In this document: positions 7,421 through 15,051 of the stretch, piece by piece
Position numbering within the stretch: position 1 is the first letter of the stretch
Layout of the letters: every line of letters begins with the position of its first letter
NCBI GenBank assembly: GCA_021158725.1
Contig: JAGGUB010000031.1
Location: 1 to 15,914, forward strand
DNA from: Caldifarciminota bacterium
GTDB taxonomy: Bacteria; Hydrothermota; UBA3073; NMUJ01
DNA: 15,914 bases
Reading direction: 5' to 3'
The notes under the pieces: generated by a model
What the model saw: only the letters and a program-made list of their open reading frames with translations
Told to the model about the DNA's origin: nothing
The model's database searches: none
Position numbers and translations under genes: made by a program

Positions 7421-8284
7421 TCACAACTCCATCAACACTTTTGGCTTTATATGATTGAGCTCAAACCCCAACCTCTCTGTTGGTACACCAAGCGCTACAC
7501 CCATCAATTGCGTAAAATATATCACAGGTAGCTGCTCAAACTCAGGAAACCTCTCCTTAACATCCTTCTGTCGTACTTCGAGATTAAACTGGCACAATGG
7601 GCAACTTGTCACAATCACATCTGCACCCAGATTTCTTGCCAACCCCACTATCCTATACGTCCTATCTATGACAAGATCTACCGCACTTACAGTGTTGTAC
7701 GTACCACAACACTCATTCCTATAAGGGAAATCGATCGTTTCAACACCCAACGCATGTAACAGCTCCTCCATGATGGACGGATTCTCTGCATCATCTATAG
7801 CGACAGTTGATGGCCTCAACAACAGACACCCATAATAGGGGGCCACCTTTATGTGGTTAAGTTTACGTACAACCTTTTTGCTGATATTGTCAAACCCAAC
7901 CTCATCCCTAAGCACTGTAAGCAAGTGTAATACCTCCACATCACCTTCGTAATCTATCTCGGTATCCATAAAGCTGTTTATCTTATCACGTGCCTCCTGA
8001 TCCGAATTGAAGAATACATTCGCCTGTTTCAACGTATTGTAGCACATCGCACATAGGGTTACAACTTTATCACCACCCTGCTCCTTTACGCGGACCAAAT
8101 TCCTTATGGGTGCAACCTTATGTATCAAATCATCCGATGCCAACGAATACACTGTACCACAACAGTTCCAGCGGTTGAGCTCCACCAGCTCGTAACCCAA
8201 CAATTTCATCACCTCCATAGCGGAACATTCAAAATTCCTCGCCTGCGTCTTCAGTGTACACCCTGGGTAGTAAAATATTTTCAT
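7421..8284 (-). CDS. hdrB: Heterodisulfide reductase subunit B, disulfide-reducing
   Basis: HdrB is the catalytic subunit that reduces the disulfide, in methanogens CoM-S-S-CoB, at two non-cubane [4Fe-4S] clusters. The 287-residue protein has both CCG domains complete. The first has Cys9, Cys41-Cys42 (NCCGT) and Cys78/Cys81 (CAMC). The second has Cys153, Cys192-Cys193 (ECCGT) and Cys228/Cys231 (CPLC). Their spacing is practically that of the structurally known methanogen enzyme. The presence of every ligand suggests real disulfide reductase activity, although the physiological disulfide depends on the host. The start overlaps the hdrC stop by 4 bases (ATGA). Both CCG motifs are followed by Thr, where many CCG-domain proteins have a second glycine. 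The order hdrC-hdrB-hdrA-mvhD matches the chain of contacts in the complex in reverse order of electron flow. Confidence 0.95.
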   Translation of the reverse strand: MKIFYYPGCTLKTQARNFECSAMEVMKLLGYELVELNRWNCCGTVYSLASDDLIHKVAPIRNLVRVKEQGGDKVVTLCAMCYNTLKQANVFFNSDQEARDKINSFMDTEIDYEGDVEVLHLLTVLRDEVGFDNISKKVVRKLNHIKVAPYYGCLLLRPSTVAIDDAENPSIMEELLHALGVETIDFPYRNECCGTYNTVSAVDLVIDRTYRIVGLARNLGADVIVTSCPLCQFNLEVRQKDVKERFPEFEQLPVIYFTQLMGVALGVPTERLGFELNHIKPKVLMEL

Positions 8285-8649
8285 GCTGTGTGTTTCCTAA
8301 ACTCTGCCACCAATGCAATCTGTGGCACACTTACCAACACATCTTCACTTATCTCACGTACCTTTATATAGTCGATATTCTTTCGCAATTGTATCAACCG
8401 TATCGCTTCCATCACACGTGTCAGGTCGATACCCCTTGGACACCTTACACTACACGTATAGCATGATGCACATATCCATATCGTCTTACATTGTAACACC
8501 TTATCGGGTTTACCTATCTGCAAATATCGTATCACCTGATTAGGCATAATATCCATCAACTTGACGCTTGGACATCCTGCCGAACACTTACCACATTGAT
8601 AACACGCATATAGGTTCTGTTCTGATAGCTCAATAACCTTATTTATCAT
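8281..8649 (-). CDS. hdrC: Heterodisulfide reductase subunit C, short form
   Basis: HdrC carries two [4Fe-4S] clusters that move electrons from HdrA to HdrB. Both ligand sets are present: CYQCGKCSAGCP (Cys16, 19, 22, 26) and CASCYTCSVRCP (Cys60, 63, 66, 70), counted from the ATG. The protein is about 122 residues, while methanogen HdrC is usually around 180-190. The missing part is the C-terminal tail after the second cluster, and the hdrB start follows at once, so this looks like a natural short form rather than a frameshift. A TTG at 8661 would add 4 residues and is a possible alternative start; ATG 8649 is preferred. The gene overlaps the upstream ferredoxin-subunit gene by 11 bases. This overlap ties the Hdr genes to the membrane hydrogenase genes in one translational run. 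Confidence 0.93.
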   Translation of the reverse strand: MINKVIELSEQNLYACYQCGKCSAGCPSVKLMDIMPNQVIRYLQIGKPDKVLQCKTIWICASCYTCSVRCPRGIDLTRVMEAIRLIQLRKNIDYIKVREISEDVLVSVPQIALVAEFRKHTA

Positions 8650-9277
8650 CAGTGGTTTCAATACGTCTCGCGTATGTATCGTAGATCAACACCTCATGCC
8701 TACATTTGGGACACAGTATTCGAAACATATCCTGTCGGGTGACAGGTTTCTCCATAGTTATCTTCTCACGTGGTACCTCCGCAACTTTCAACTCCTCCTG
8801 TGATACCAACATTAACGGCAGGTTACTGTAGGCGAGTGGCCCCAACTTATGTATCAACCACAGTATATGTTGTTTGGCACCTATCACCGTACCACACCTA
8901 TCACATACAAGTAACTCCTTCTGCTGTTCAACATACAGTGTGCTGCGGTCGAATGTCGCCAGATCATACTCCTGTGTCAACCGTACACCTCTCTTAGTAA
9001 TACAGTAGAGTTCACACTGTCCACAGAATATACACTTATCGTATCGTCTGATGATGGTTCGTACACCTTTCTCAGCATCGTCATGCACCTCTATCGCACC
9101 CGTTGGACATACTTCCTTGCATGCGGTACAACCCACACACCATTCATCATCAGGTACAGGTTTACCACGAAACTTCTTCGCCGGTACATGTGGTACCTTT
9201 GGAAACTTCGTTGTATATGGTCCCGTAAACAACGCACGCATTGCTTCACCCAGCTCACGTAACTTTGGATACTTCAT
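8639..9277 (-). CDS. Group 4 hydrogenase ferredoxin-type subunit (NuoI/HycF/MbhN-like) with extra C-terminal cysteine pairs
   Basis: This polyferredoxin subunit would deliver electrons from ferredoxin, or another donor, to the membrane hydrogenase. Numbered from a GTG at 9283, it has CVGCTACKEVCP (Cys49, 52, 55, 59) and CIFCGQCELYC (Cys84, 87, 90, 94), two standard [4Fe-4S] sites. Beyond that, residues 120-214 carry CDRC (127, 130) and CPKC (191, 194), a four-cysteine set that could bind zinc or iron. E. coli HycF and HyfH have a similar paired-cysteine tail, whereas P. furiosus MbhN is shorter and lacks it. The amphipathic N-terminus (MKYPKLRELGEAMRALFTGPYTT) resembles NuoI-family membrane-contact helices. 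It follows mrpG and precedes hdrC, which it overlaps. Start choice: ATG 9277 is used here; GTG 9283, overlapping the mrpG stop, is possible. Confidence 0.9.
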   Translation of the reverse strand: MKYPKLRELGEAMRALFTGPYTTKFPKVPHVPAKKFRGKPVPDDEWCVGCTACKEVCPTGAIEVHDDAEKGVRTIIRRYDKCIFCGQCELYCITKRGVRLTQEYDLATFDRSTLYVEQQKELLVCDRCGTVIGAKQHILWLIHKLGPLAYSNLPLMLVSQEELKVAEVPREKITMEKPVTRQDMFRILCPKCRHEVLIYDTYARRIETTDDK

Positions 9278-9282
9278 CGCCA

Positions 9283-9627
9283 CTATTTGTTACCCTTATC
9301 AGTTGTAACCTTTTCCCTGTACTTATCGCATACGCTTTTGTGCCACAACTTGATACCAAACTTATGTGCACCACGTGCAAGCGCATGTGACCCCGTCGCC
9401 GCAGTAAAGAATATAAATGGTATCGCAATCAACGCCTTAATCCCCAACCCCGTAAATCCATTCATAACAAACGTACCCAGCATTATACCACAGGTACCGA
9501 GTGTTATACATTTGGTAGCCGCCTGTAACCTATTATACACATCAGGTAACCTCAAAAGCCCCAACACACCAAAGAAATCAAACACCACCCCCACTGTTAT
9601 GATTATCAAACCTATCAGCTCATTCAT
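9283..9627 (-). CDS. mrpG: Mrp antiporter subunit G (MnhG/MbhC-like)
   Basis: This is a 114-residue membrane protein with about three hydrophobic helices. The family signature FDFFGVLGLLRLPDVYNRLQ begins near residue 16 and runs into AATKC, matching MrpG/MnhG and MbhC. The C-terminal 25 residues are charged and lie outside the membrane. MrpG is a small scaffold subunit of the Na+/H+ antiporter module and is needed for complex assembly. It overlaps mrpF by 8 bases, and its stop touches the start region of the ferredoxin subunit. It is the last of the Mrp genes in transcription order, which fixes the end of the antiporter block. Confidence 0.92.
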   Translation of the reverse strand: MNELIGLIIITVGVVFDFFGVLGLLRLPDVYNRLQAATKCITLGTCGIMLGTFVMNGFTGLGIKALIAIPFIFFTAATGSHALARGAHKFGIKLWHKSVCDKYREKVTTDKGNK

Positions 9628-9877
9628 CGAACTTCTTCCCTTCCAAATATTTTGCCAACGCTATCGTACCTATAAAACTTATAAATATCCATGCCAACCC
9701 AATATCTATAAGGAATTCACGCTTATACAGGAGTGCCAACAACGGTGTTATCCCTACAACTAAGATCCCAAACATATCAACTGCCACCATCCTATCCGCC
9801 ATCGTCGGGCCACGCCATACCCGTATAAAGCATAACACTGCGATCCCCGCAAGTATAACAATAAGTGTATAGATCAT
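9620..9877 (-). CDS. mrpF: Mrp antiporter subunit F (MnhF/MbhB-like)
   Basis: This is an 85-residue protein with three predicted membrane helices. The conserved RVWRGPTMADRMVAVD (19-34) between helices 1 and 2 is the hallmark of MrpF/MbhB, including the aspartate in the second helix. It belongs to the small-subunit core of the Mrp Na+/H+ antiporter. A run AGGGGG lies about 5 bases before the ATG. The start codon overlaps the stop of a 16-codon reading frame in the preceding gap, so translation could be coupled to it. The stop overlaps the mrpG start by 8 bases. Confidence 0.92.
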   Translation of the reverse strand: MIYTLIVILAGIAVLCFIRVWRGPTMADRMVAVDMFGILVVGITPLLALLYKREFLIDIGLAWIFISFIGTIALAKYLEGKKFDE

Positions 9878-9924
9878 ACGTACCCCCTCATGAACCGGTC
9901 AACCTCACCCATATTTTTACCCAT
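9874..9924 (-). CDS. Possible 16-residue leader peptide before mrpF
   Basis: In the 57-base gap between mrpE and mrpF, the largest in the window, the minus strand reads a 16-codon frame (MGKNMGEVDRFMRGYV). Its TGA overlaps the mrpF ATG by 4 bases (ATGA), the same arrangement that links most real genes here. It has no evident ribosome site of its own and no recognisable family. It may be chance, or a short coupling peptide that keeps ribosomes on the message. Confidence 0.2.
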   Translation of the reverse strand: MGKNMGEVDRFMRGYV

Positions 9925-9934
9925 GGTTTGCTAC

Positions 9935-10420
9935 TCATTCGAACACCTTTGCCAAAAATCTCTCAAACCTACCCACAATATATTTTGTTGCCCCTTCAAC
10001 AGTTTCATCACGCACATATATCCAATGTATGTAAAGTTCATCACCGTCAACATCAACCGACAACGTACCCGGTGTCATGGTGATCGTATTCGCCAGAAAC
10101 GTACGTGCAATATCTGACTTGAGGTTAGTCTTTACCTTCACAATACCAGGCTTTATCGGCATACGTGGATGTATCACCCTATACGCAACATCAAGGTTTG
10201 CTTTAATACATTCCCAAATGAAAACCACCAGATATACGATGAACCAAGCCCATCGCTTTGGATCGAACATCTTCACTTCACCGACAACAGCCAACCTACC
10301 GAAGAGCACCATCACAATGATCGAAACTATCACCCCCACAATGATGTGTTGCCAATCCGCAGGCCACGTCAGTATCAGCCACATGACGAACGCAAACAAG
10401 AATAGCACGAAGTACCTCAT
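9935..10420 (-). CDS. mrpE: Mrp antiporter subunit E (MnhE/MbhA-like)
   Basis: This 161-residue protein has two or three N-terminal membrane helices (about 1-45 and 60-80) and a soluble C-terminal half. Features such as FIWECIKANLDVAYRVI, RTFLANTITMTPGTLSVDVD and ELYIHWI match MrpE/MnhE/MbhA, in which this half is a conserved cytoplasmic domain. The start is ATG 10420, which overlaps the mrpD stop by 4 bases and has GGAGGG 7 bases upstream; an ATG at 10435 would add five residues but lies in front of that site. The subunit is structural for the antiporter. A 57-base gap follows before mrpF. Confidence 0.92.
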   Translation of the reverse strand: MRYFVLFLFAFVMWLILTWPADWQHIIVGVIVSIIVMVLFGRLAVVGEVKMFDPKRWAWFIVYLVVFIWECIKANLDVAYRVIHPRMPIKPGIVKVKTNLKSDIARTFLANTITMTPGTLSVDVDGDELYIHWIYVRDETVEGATKYIVGRFERFLAKVFE

Positions 10421-11910
10421 CGCAATACCCTCCATATATACTCCGTACCACTTGTTAATGTATTAACCACAGGGAATAGAATCGTCTCCCTCACATTGGG
10501 TAACAACATCAAGCCAGCCACCACACATATCACAGCAAGTATGATCAACGCAATACACATGAACGGGGGTGATTCCTTCACATCCGCCACATCTCGGCCA
10601 GCCTTACCATAAAACGCATAGCGTTCAGCTTTCAAAATATACGCAAATGTCAAGATACTACCCAAAATAGCCCACCCCGCAACCCCATATCGACCCGCCT
10701 GTATACATGCGATGATTATAATAAGTTTGCTCCAAAACCCATTAAACGGTGGCACACCAGCTATCGACATAGCGGCAACAAGGTTGGTCTTACTGGTAAT
10801 CGGCATCCTGCGATCAAGTTCACCCATCTCACGTAGATCCCTCGTACCCACCGAGTAGACTATACTGCCGGAGTCTAAGAATAGCAACCCCTTAAATGCG
10901 GAATGGTTAAACAAATGGAATAACGCCCCCAACAAGCCCAACGGCGTACCTAAACCGATCCCCAACAAGATATAACCTACTTGACTTATACTGGAGTAGG
11001 CCAGCAACCTCTTATAATCCCACTGCCATAGTGCTAACAACCCCCCTATCATCATCGATATAATCGCTAATACTATCAGGATATTGGATAAAACCCCATC
11101 AAACCCTATCACATTGTACATTATGCGGGTCAATGGATACACGCCTATTGATTCGATTAACACACCTGACAACATTGCCGAAATAGGTGCAGGTGCCGAC
11201 GGATGTGCATCCGGTAGCCACATATGAAATGGTACAACTGCTGCTTTAAGTCCAAACCCCACAATAAACAGTACATTCACAAACCATACAAGGTTGGATG
11301 CACCCTTATCCAGTATAACTCTACCAACGTCCGCCATATTGAGTGTACCTGTATATGAATACAGCAGTATTATACCCAACAGTATGAACCCCGATCCCAC
11401 ACTACCCATCACTTGATACTTGAATGCAGCCTCCAGTTCCTCAGCTTCCGTACCGAATGCCACCAACGCATAAGATGCGATCGCCGCTATCTCAATGAAC
11501 ACGTATAGGTTGAAGAAATCACCCGTCAGTATAACGCCATTCATACCCGCGAGCATCAACATAAACAACGTATAGTATTTAGTCTTATCCGTGAAATACT
11601 CCATATAGTTGATCGAATACAATGTAGCCACAAACGCAATCAAATTAACAACTACCAACATAAATATGCTTAATCCATCACGCACAAGGTAGATACCAAT
11701 TGGAATACCATTCACCGCACCCCAACCCCCTACATGATAGACGGTTGTCTCACGTATGAACCTCACACTCCATATTGCGAGCCCCAACAGTGTTACAGTT
11801 ACAAGGTTAGCAAACAGGTCACCTGCACGCTCCCATCTCCTACCTATTACTGGCAGTATAAACGCACAACCCAACGGTATCACCACAAATAATGGTATGG
11901 AGTTGACCAT
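10417..11910 (-). CDS. mrpD: Mrp antiporter subunit D (MnhD/MbhH-like, proton/sodium-translocating)
   Basis: This is a 497-residue, highly hydrophobic protein of about 14 membrane helices, homologous to NuoN/NuoM and to MbhH. The key charged residues are visible: the helix-5 glutamate in NLYVFIEIAAIASYAL (Glu140) and the helix-7 lysine in FGLKAAVVPFHMWLPDAHPS (Lys222). The broken-helix region HLFNHSAFKGLLFL is also present. These residues carry protons or sodium through the antiporter-like half. It is the canonical ion-pumping subunit that joins the Mrp block to the hydrogenase in Mbh-type complexes. The start is ATG 11910, 2 bases after the mrpC stop and 6 bases after a GAAGGG ribosome site; a TTG at 11916 that overlaps mrpC is less likely. 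The 3' end contains the ribosome site for mrpE. Confidence 0.95.
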   Translation of the reverse strand: MVNSIPLFVVIPLGCAFILPVIGRRWERAGDLFANLVTVTLLGLAIWSVRFIRETTVYHVGGWGAVNGIPIGIYLVRDGLSIFMLVVVNLIAFVATLYSINYMEYFTDKTKYYTLFMLMLAGMNGVILTGDFFNLYVFIEIAAIASYALVAFGTEAEELEAAFKYQVMGSVGSGFILLGIILLYSYTGTLNMADVGRVILDKGASNLVWFVNVLFIVGFGLKAAVVPFHMWLPDAHPSAPAPISAMLSGVLIESIGVYPLTRIMYNVIGFDGVLSNILIVLAIISMMIGGLLALWQWDYKRLLAYSSISQVGYILLGIGLGTPLGLLGALFHLFNHSAFKGLLFLDSGSIVYSVGTRDLREMGELDRRMPITSKTNLVAAMSIAGVPPFNGFWSKLIIIIACIQAGRYGVAGWAILGSILTFAYILKAERYAFYGKAGRDVADVKESPPFMCIALIILAVICVVAGLMLLPNVRETILFPVVNTLTSGTEYIWRVLR

Positions 11911-11912
11911 TT

Positions 11913-12248
11913 TCAACCCTTCAACTTCTTAATCTTCCTAATATCCAACGTACCATACTTTTCGTAAATCCTAACCGCCAACCCCGCTATAAGTGCAGTC
12001 GTACCGAGTCCTATAACGATCGCTGTTAGTACAAGTGCCTGTGGTAGTGGGTCGACAAACACCTTACCAGCCACACCTGGCTGTATGGGTGCAGTACCAT
12101 GTTCCCTAAACCCCACGAGTGCAAACAACAGGAAGGTCGCATACTCCATGATGATCAACCCGATGATGATCTTGAACAGGTTACGTTTAACCAGCACCCC
12201 ATACAGGCCGATCACAAACAACAATATACCCAACAGATAGTGTATCAT
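11913..12248 (-). CDS. mrpC: Mrp antiporter subunit C (MnhC/MbhG-like, NuoK homologue)
   Basis: This is a 111-residue protein with three membrane helices. The signature VDPLPQALVLTAIVIG (65-80) is diagnostic for MrpC/MnhC/MbhG. It is homologous to complex I subunit NuoK and helps to form the ion channel beside the antiporter subunits. The basic C-terminus (RKIKKLKG) is cytoplasmic by the positive-inside rule. The start overlaps the mrpB stop by 4 bases (ATGA). Confidence 0.93.
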   Translation of the reverse strand: MIHYLLGILLFVIGLYGVLVKRNLFKIIIGLIIMEYATFLLFALVGFREHGTAPIQPGVAGKVFVDPLPQALVLTAIVIGLGTTALIAGLAVRIYEKYGTLDIRKIKKLKG

Positions 12249-12703
12249 TTTCGCTCCAAAAGTTTAACTGCTGCAAACGTTATAAATATCCCCACCAACG
12301 CACCCGCAACCTCAACCCCAATCGCTACATTACATACAGGTATTATCCCTGCACTGAACAGGTGGAACGGCGTACCCTTTGCAAAAATATTGAACAAAAA
12401 GTACGTACCAAAAACCAACCCCAGTATTGCCACTATCCAGAACCCAAATATACCAAGGCTCTCACATAATGAAGCATACCATTTACGTTTATCACTATCC
12501 GCAGCAGTCGCCCCATATGCAAGATAAAGCAATATGAAGCTACCCGCAATTATCACACCACCTGCAAACCCACCCCCTGGTGTCAGGTGTCCATGTGCCA
12601 CTATATAGATCCCATACAGCATTATCATTCCCGCCAATATACGGGCTACGGTTTTGACGATCAAACTCATACCCGATGAAGTGTTTTGAGTATTATTTTG
12701 CAT
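12245..12703 (-). CDS. mrpB: Mrp antiporter subunit B (MnhB/MbhF-like)
   Basis: This is a 152-residue protein with about four membrane helices after a short polar N-terminus. The glycine-rich GHLTPGGGFAGG (38-49) is the signature of MrpB/MbhF. It is a small core subunit of the antiporter. The start codon directly abuts the stop of the preceding gene, and the GGAGGT ribosome site (12707-12712) lies across that stop, only 3 bases before the ATG. This tight arrangement argues for re-initiation by the same ribosomes. Confidence 0.93.
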   Translation of the reverse strand: MQNNTQNTSSGMSLIVKTVARILAGMIMLYGIYIVAHGHLTPGGGFAGGVIIAGSFILLYLAYGATAADSDKRKWYASLCESLGIFGFWIVAILGLVFGTYFLFNIFAKGTPFHLFSAGIIPVCNVAIGVEVAGALVGIFITFAAVKLLERK

Positions 12704-13240
12704 CTAACCTCCACGTTTCTTCCTACCAACTGCCCGTAATACAGCCATCACCCCAATGACAGATGTGAACAGCACCGTAGCTTCACCCAGTGTATCATAC
12801 GCACGGAAGTCCAATATCACCGCAGCTACAAGGTTGGCAGCACCCGTCTTCATCAACCCCATATCTAAGTAGCTTGCCGCCATCCGCAGTAATGGATGGC
12901 CAAATCTACTCATCTCATGCGCTATCCGATATGCGGAGAGCATGAACACCGTCATAAAGAATAGGCCACCCAACCATAACGCTACCTTCTGTAGGCTTAA
13001 CCTCTCCTGCGTATCTTCACGTGTAGTCCTCAATATCGCGGCAATCAAAATTATGAGTGACAACGTCTCAACTATGATTTGCACGATTGCAAGATCAGGT
13101 GCATGTAAACGCAAAAATATGAATACCAAACTGAACCCACACACACCCAATGAAATGACTGCCGAGATAAGATCCGGTGCCTCAAGCGCCACAATCGCAC
13201 CGATTATCATCAACCCTATCCAAATGTAAAGGTCGATCAT
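12704..13240 (-). CDS. MrpA C-terminal-like subunit (MbhD-MbhE fusion)
   Basis: This 178-residue membrane protein equals the C-terminal part of full-length MrpA. Its first half has LHAPDLAIVQIIVETLSLII (45-64, with Asp49 and Glu58), the MbhD (DUF4040) signature. Its second half has KTGAANLVAAVI...DFRAYDTLGEATVLF (131-157, with Asp149 and Glu153), the MbhE signature. In P. furiosus Mbh these are two separate proteins; in bacterial Mrp both are fused to the NuoL-like part. Here they are joined to each other but split from the NuoL-like part, which is the gene just before. That gene and this one overlap by 4 bases (ATGA), so they can be made in equal amounts. It likely forms part of the lateral ion path next to the MrpD-type subunit. 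Confidence 0.9.
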   Translation of the reverse strand: MIDLYIWIGLMIIGAIVALEAPDLISAVISLGVCGFSLVFIFLRLHAPDLAIVQIIVETLSLIILIAAILRTTREDTQERLSLQKVALWLGGLFFMTVFMLSAYRIAHEMSRFGHPLLRMAASYLDMGLMKTGAANLVAAVILDFRAYDTLGEATVLFTSVIGVMAVLRAVGRKKRGG

Positions 13241-15051
13241 CTCAACCTAACGACTACGAACAAGATTGCCATTAATCCCAAAAATATCCATGCCACATAC
13301 GAAGTCAACACCCCCACATGTGCATACGATACACCACGTGCTAAGAATAGGAACGCCCTTTTGCCCAACTCGTATATGTCGAACAGCTTCTGTTCCGCTT
13401 TACTGTAAATCGTACGTAGAATCGACATCTCACGAATAGTGTTGTAGAAGTCAGTCCCTGTCACCCGTACCTCTTCAGGTAAGACCTCACCCCCTATGAA
13501 TGGTAGACTATCCTCACGTATTTTGACCCTACCCATGAGATAGATTATAAACCCCACCACTATACCTACGAGTATCAGAATTGTTGCCAATGTGGGTTGC
13601 CAGAACCCAGGTACAAATACCTTACCCACTGCCGGGTAAATAAGCTTTGCAAGTGGTAGCCTAAACGCAAATATACCGAAAGCCAGACACAGACCCGCCA
13701 ACACAACCATAGGTAACCACATCGACCAATGCACTTCCCTCACTTTGTGCCCTATAGCTTTTTCATAATCTGGTGTTTGGCCCAAAAATATTGCATGCCC
13801 TAACTTCATGAAGCTTGCCAACGTAAGCGCACTACCGAACATTGCCGCCACTAACCAGATGATCCACAGTTTACCACCTTCATTACCTAACATGATTAAC
13901 CCCTGATAGACGAGCCACTTACTTGTGAACCCATTAAGTGGCGGCACACCCGATATTGCGAGCGCAGCTACAATGAAGCTCACAAAAGTAATCGGCATAT
14001 AGTGTGCAAGCCCACCCAACCTATCCAGATGAGTAGTACCAGTACGGTGTTCGACACCACCCGCGGTTAGGAATAAACATCCTTTATAGATTGCATTGTT
14101 AAGCATATGGAATAACCCCCCCGCTATACCAATGGGATTACATGTACCGATACCCAACACCATATAACCTACCTGTGAAACCGCGTGATAGGCTAACAAC
14201 CGTTTAGCATCATGTTGGATGAGTGCCATCATCACAGCTGCAAGTACAGTGAACGCACCCACTGCGAGCAGGAATATCTTCATCGCAGTATTTAGCGCAA
14301 AGATGTCCGTAACCAACCTCGTAAGCAGATATATACCGAGCAACTTATCCACCGATGCAGGTAGGAATGCAGTCACTGGGATAGGTGCAAACTCTGCGCA
14401 ATCCGGTATCCACGTATGCATTGGTATGGCACCCGCCTTCGCAAAGCTTGTCACTGCAAGCAACACAAACGCAACCGCAGCCAACCTCGACGTAGCTACT
14501 GATACGTTCATCGAATCCATACGCAGTGAGTTGGTCAACAACCATAATATCGCAATCCCCAGTATCATCAAGCAGTCAGAACCGCCCACAATTATGAGCG
14601 TCTTTTTGGCTGCTTCAGATACTCCAGTGCGGTCGGGGCCACCGATTGTGATCAACATAAACAACGTGAATGCAAGGAACCCCCAGAACCCCACAAGTAG
14701 TATCATATTATTTGCAAGCACAGCACCAAACGATGCGCCTATCGTAAACAACAGATATCCGTAATATTCGTTTAACCTATCGAATCTACGCATAAATTTC
14801 AACGAATACAATGCGATCAGGAATCCGAACACACCACAGAACAGCAATATGAAACGCGATAACCCATCAATACGCCACCAGCTCGATGTATAACTTACGA
14901 GATTCACATAAACATAAGTAACATATGCCAGACTACCCACACTACCGAGTATACCAACCGTCTCGATAGCGGGACGTATCTTTTTAGGTAGAAAGATTGC
15001 AATCACTCCCGTCACAAACGGTATCACCAAAAGGTACAGAATTTCGCTCAT
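13237..15051 (-). CDS. NuoL/HyfB-like antiporter subunit at the MrpA position
   Basis: This is a 604-residue protein with about 15 membrane helices, of the proton-conducting antiporter family. Recognisable parts are TSFAKAGAIPMHTWIPD (201-217) with helix-7 Lys205, APIPVTAFLPASVDKLLGIY (222-241), and a helix-8 region RLLAYHAVSQVGYM followed by HMLNNAIYKGCLFLTAGG. The FLPASVDKLLGIYLLTR segment looks closer to antiporter subunits of group 4 hydrogenases (Hyf/Ech type) than to bacterial MrpA. The helix-5 position, usually Trp-Glu, reads FWGFLAF with Gly124, so the usual glutamate seems missing. The C-terminal 90 residues contain a charged loop (SLPFIGGEVLPEEVRVTG) and a final helix, as in NuoL-type proteins. 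Together with the next gene it would add up to about the length of MrpA. It overlaps the hydrogenase large-subunit gene by 4 bases. Confidence 0.9.
   Translation of the reverse strand: MSEILYLLVIPFVTGVIAIFLPKKIRPAIETVGILGSVGSLAYVTYVYVNLVSYTSSWWRIDGLSRFILLFCGVFGFLIALYSLKFMRRFDRLNEYYGYLLFTIGASFGAVLANNMILLVGFWGFLAFTLFMLITIGGPDRTGVSEAAKKTLIIVGGSDCLMILGIAILWLLTNSLRMDSMNVSVATSRLAAVAFVLLAVTSFAKAGAIPMHTWIPDCAEFAPIPVTAFLPASVDKLLGIYLLTRLVTDIFALNTAMKIFLLAVGAFTVLAAVMMALIQHDAKRLLAYHAVSQVGYMVLGIGTCNPIGIAGGLFHMLNNAIYKGCLFLTAGGVEHRTGTTHLDRLGGLAHYMPITFVSFIVAALAISGVPPLNGFTSKWLVYQGLIMLGNEGGKLWIIWLVAAMFGSALTLASFMKLGHAIFLGQTPDYEKAIGHKVREVHWSMWLPMVVLAGLCLAFGIFAFRLPLAKLIYPAVGKVFVPGFWQPTLATILILVGIVVGFIIYLMGRVKIREDSLPFIGGEVLPEEVRVTGTDFYNTIREMSILRTIYSKAEQKLFDIYELGKRAFLFLARGVSYAHVGVLTSYVAWIFLGLMAILFVVVRLR

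Noticed and set aside
8281..8284. Short HdrC as a frameshifted gene continuing into hdrB
   Set aside because: HdrB begins with a normal N-terminus (Cys9 in its expected place) at the ATGA junction, leaving no room for a lost HdrC tail.
13237..13240. MrpA split as a sequencing frameshift
   Set aside because: The two products end and begin with sensible termini at an ATGA overlap, and the NuoL-like part is not closest in appearance to MrpA, so two real genes are more likely.
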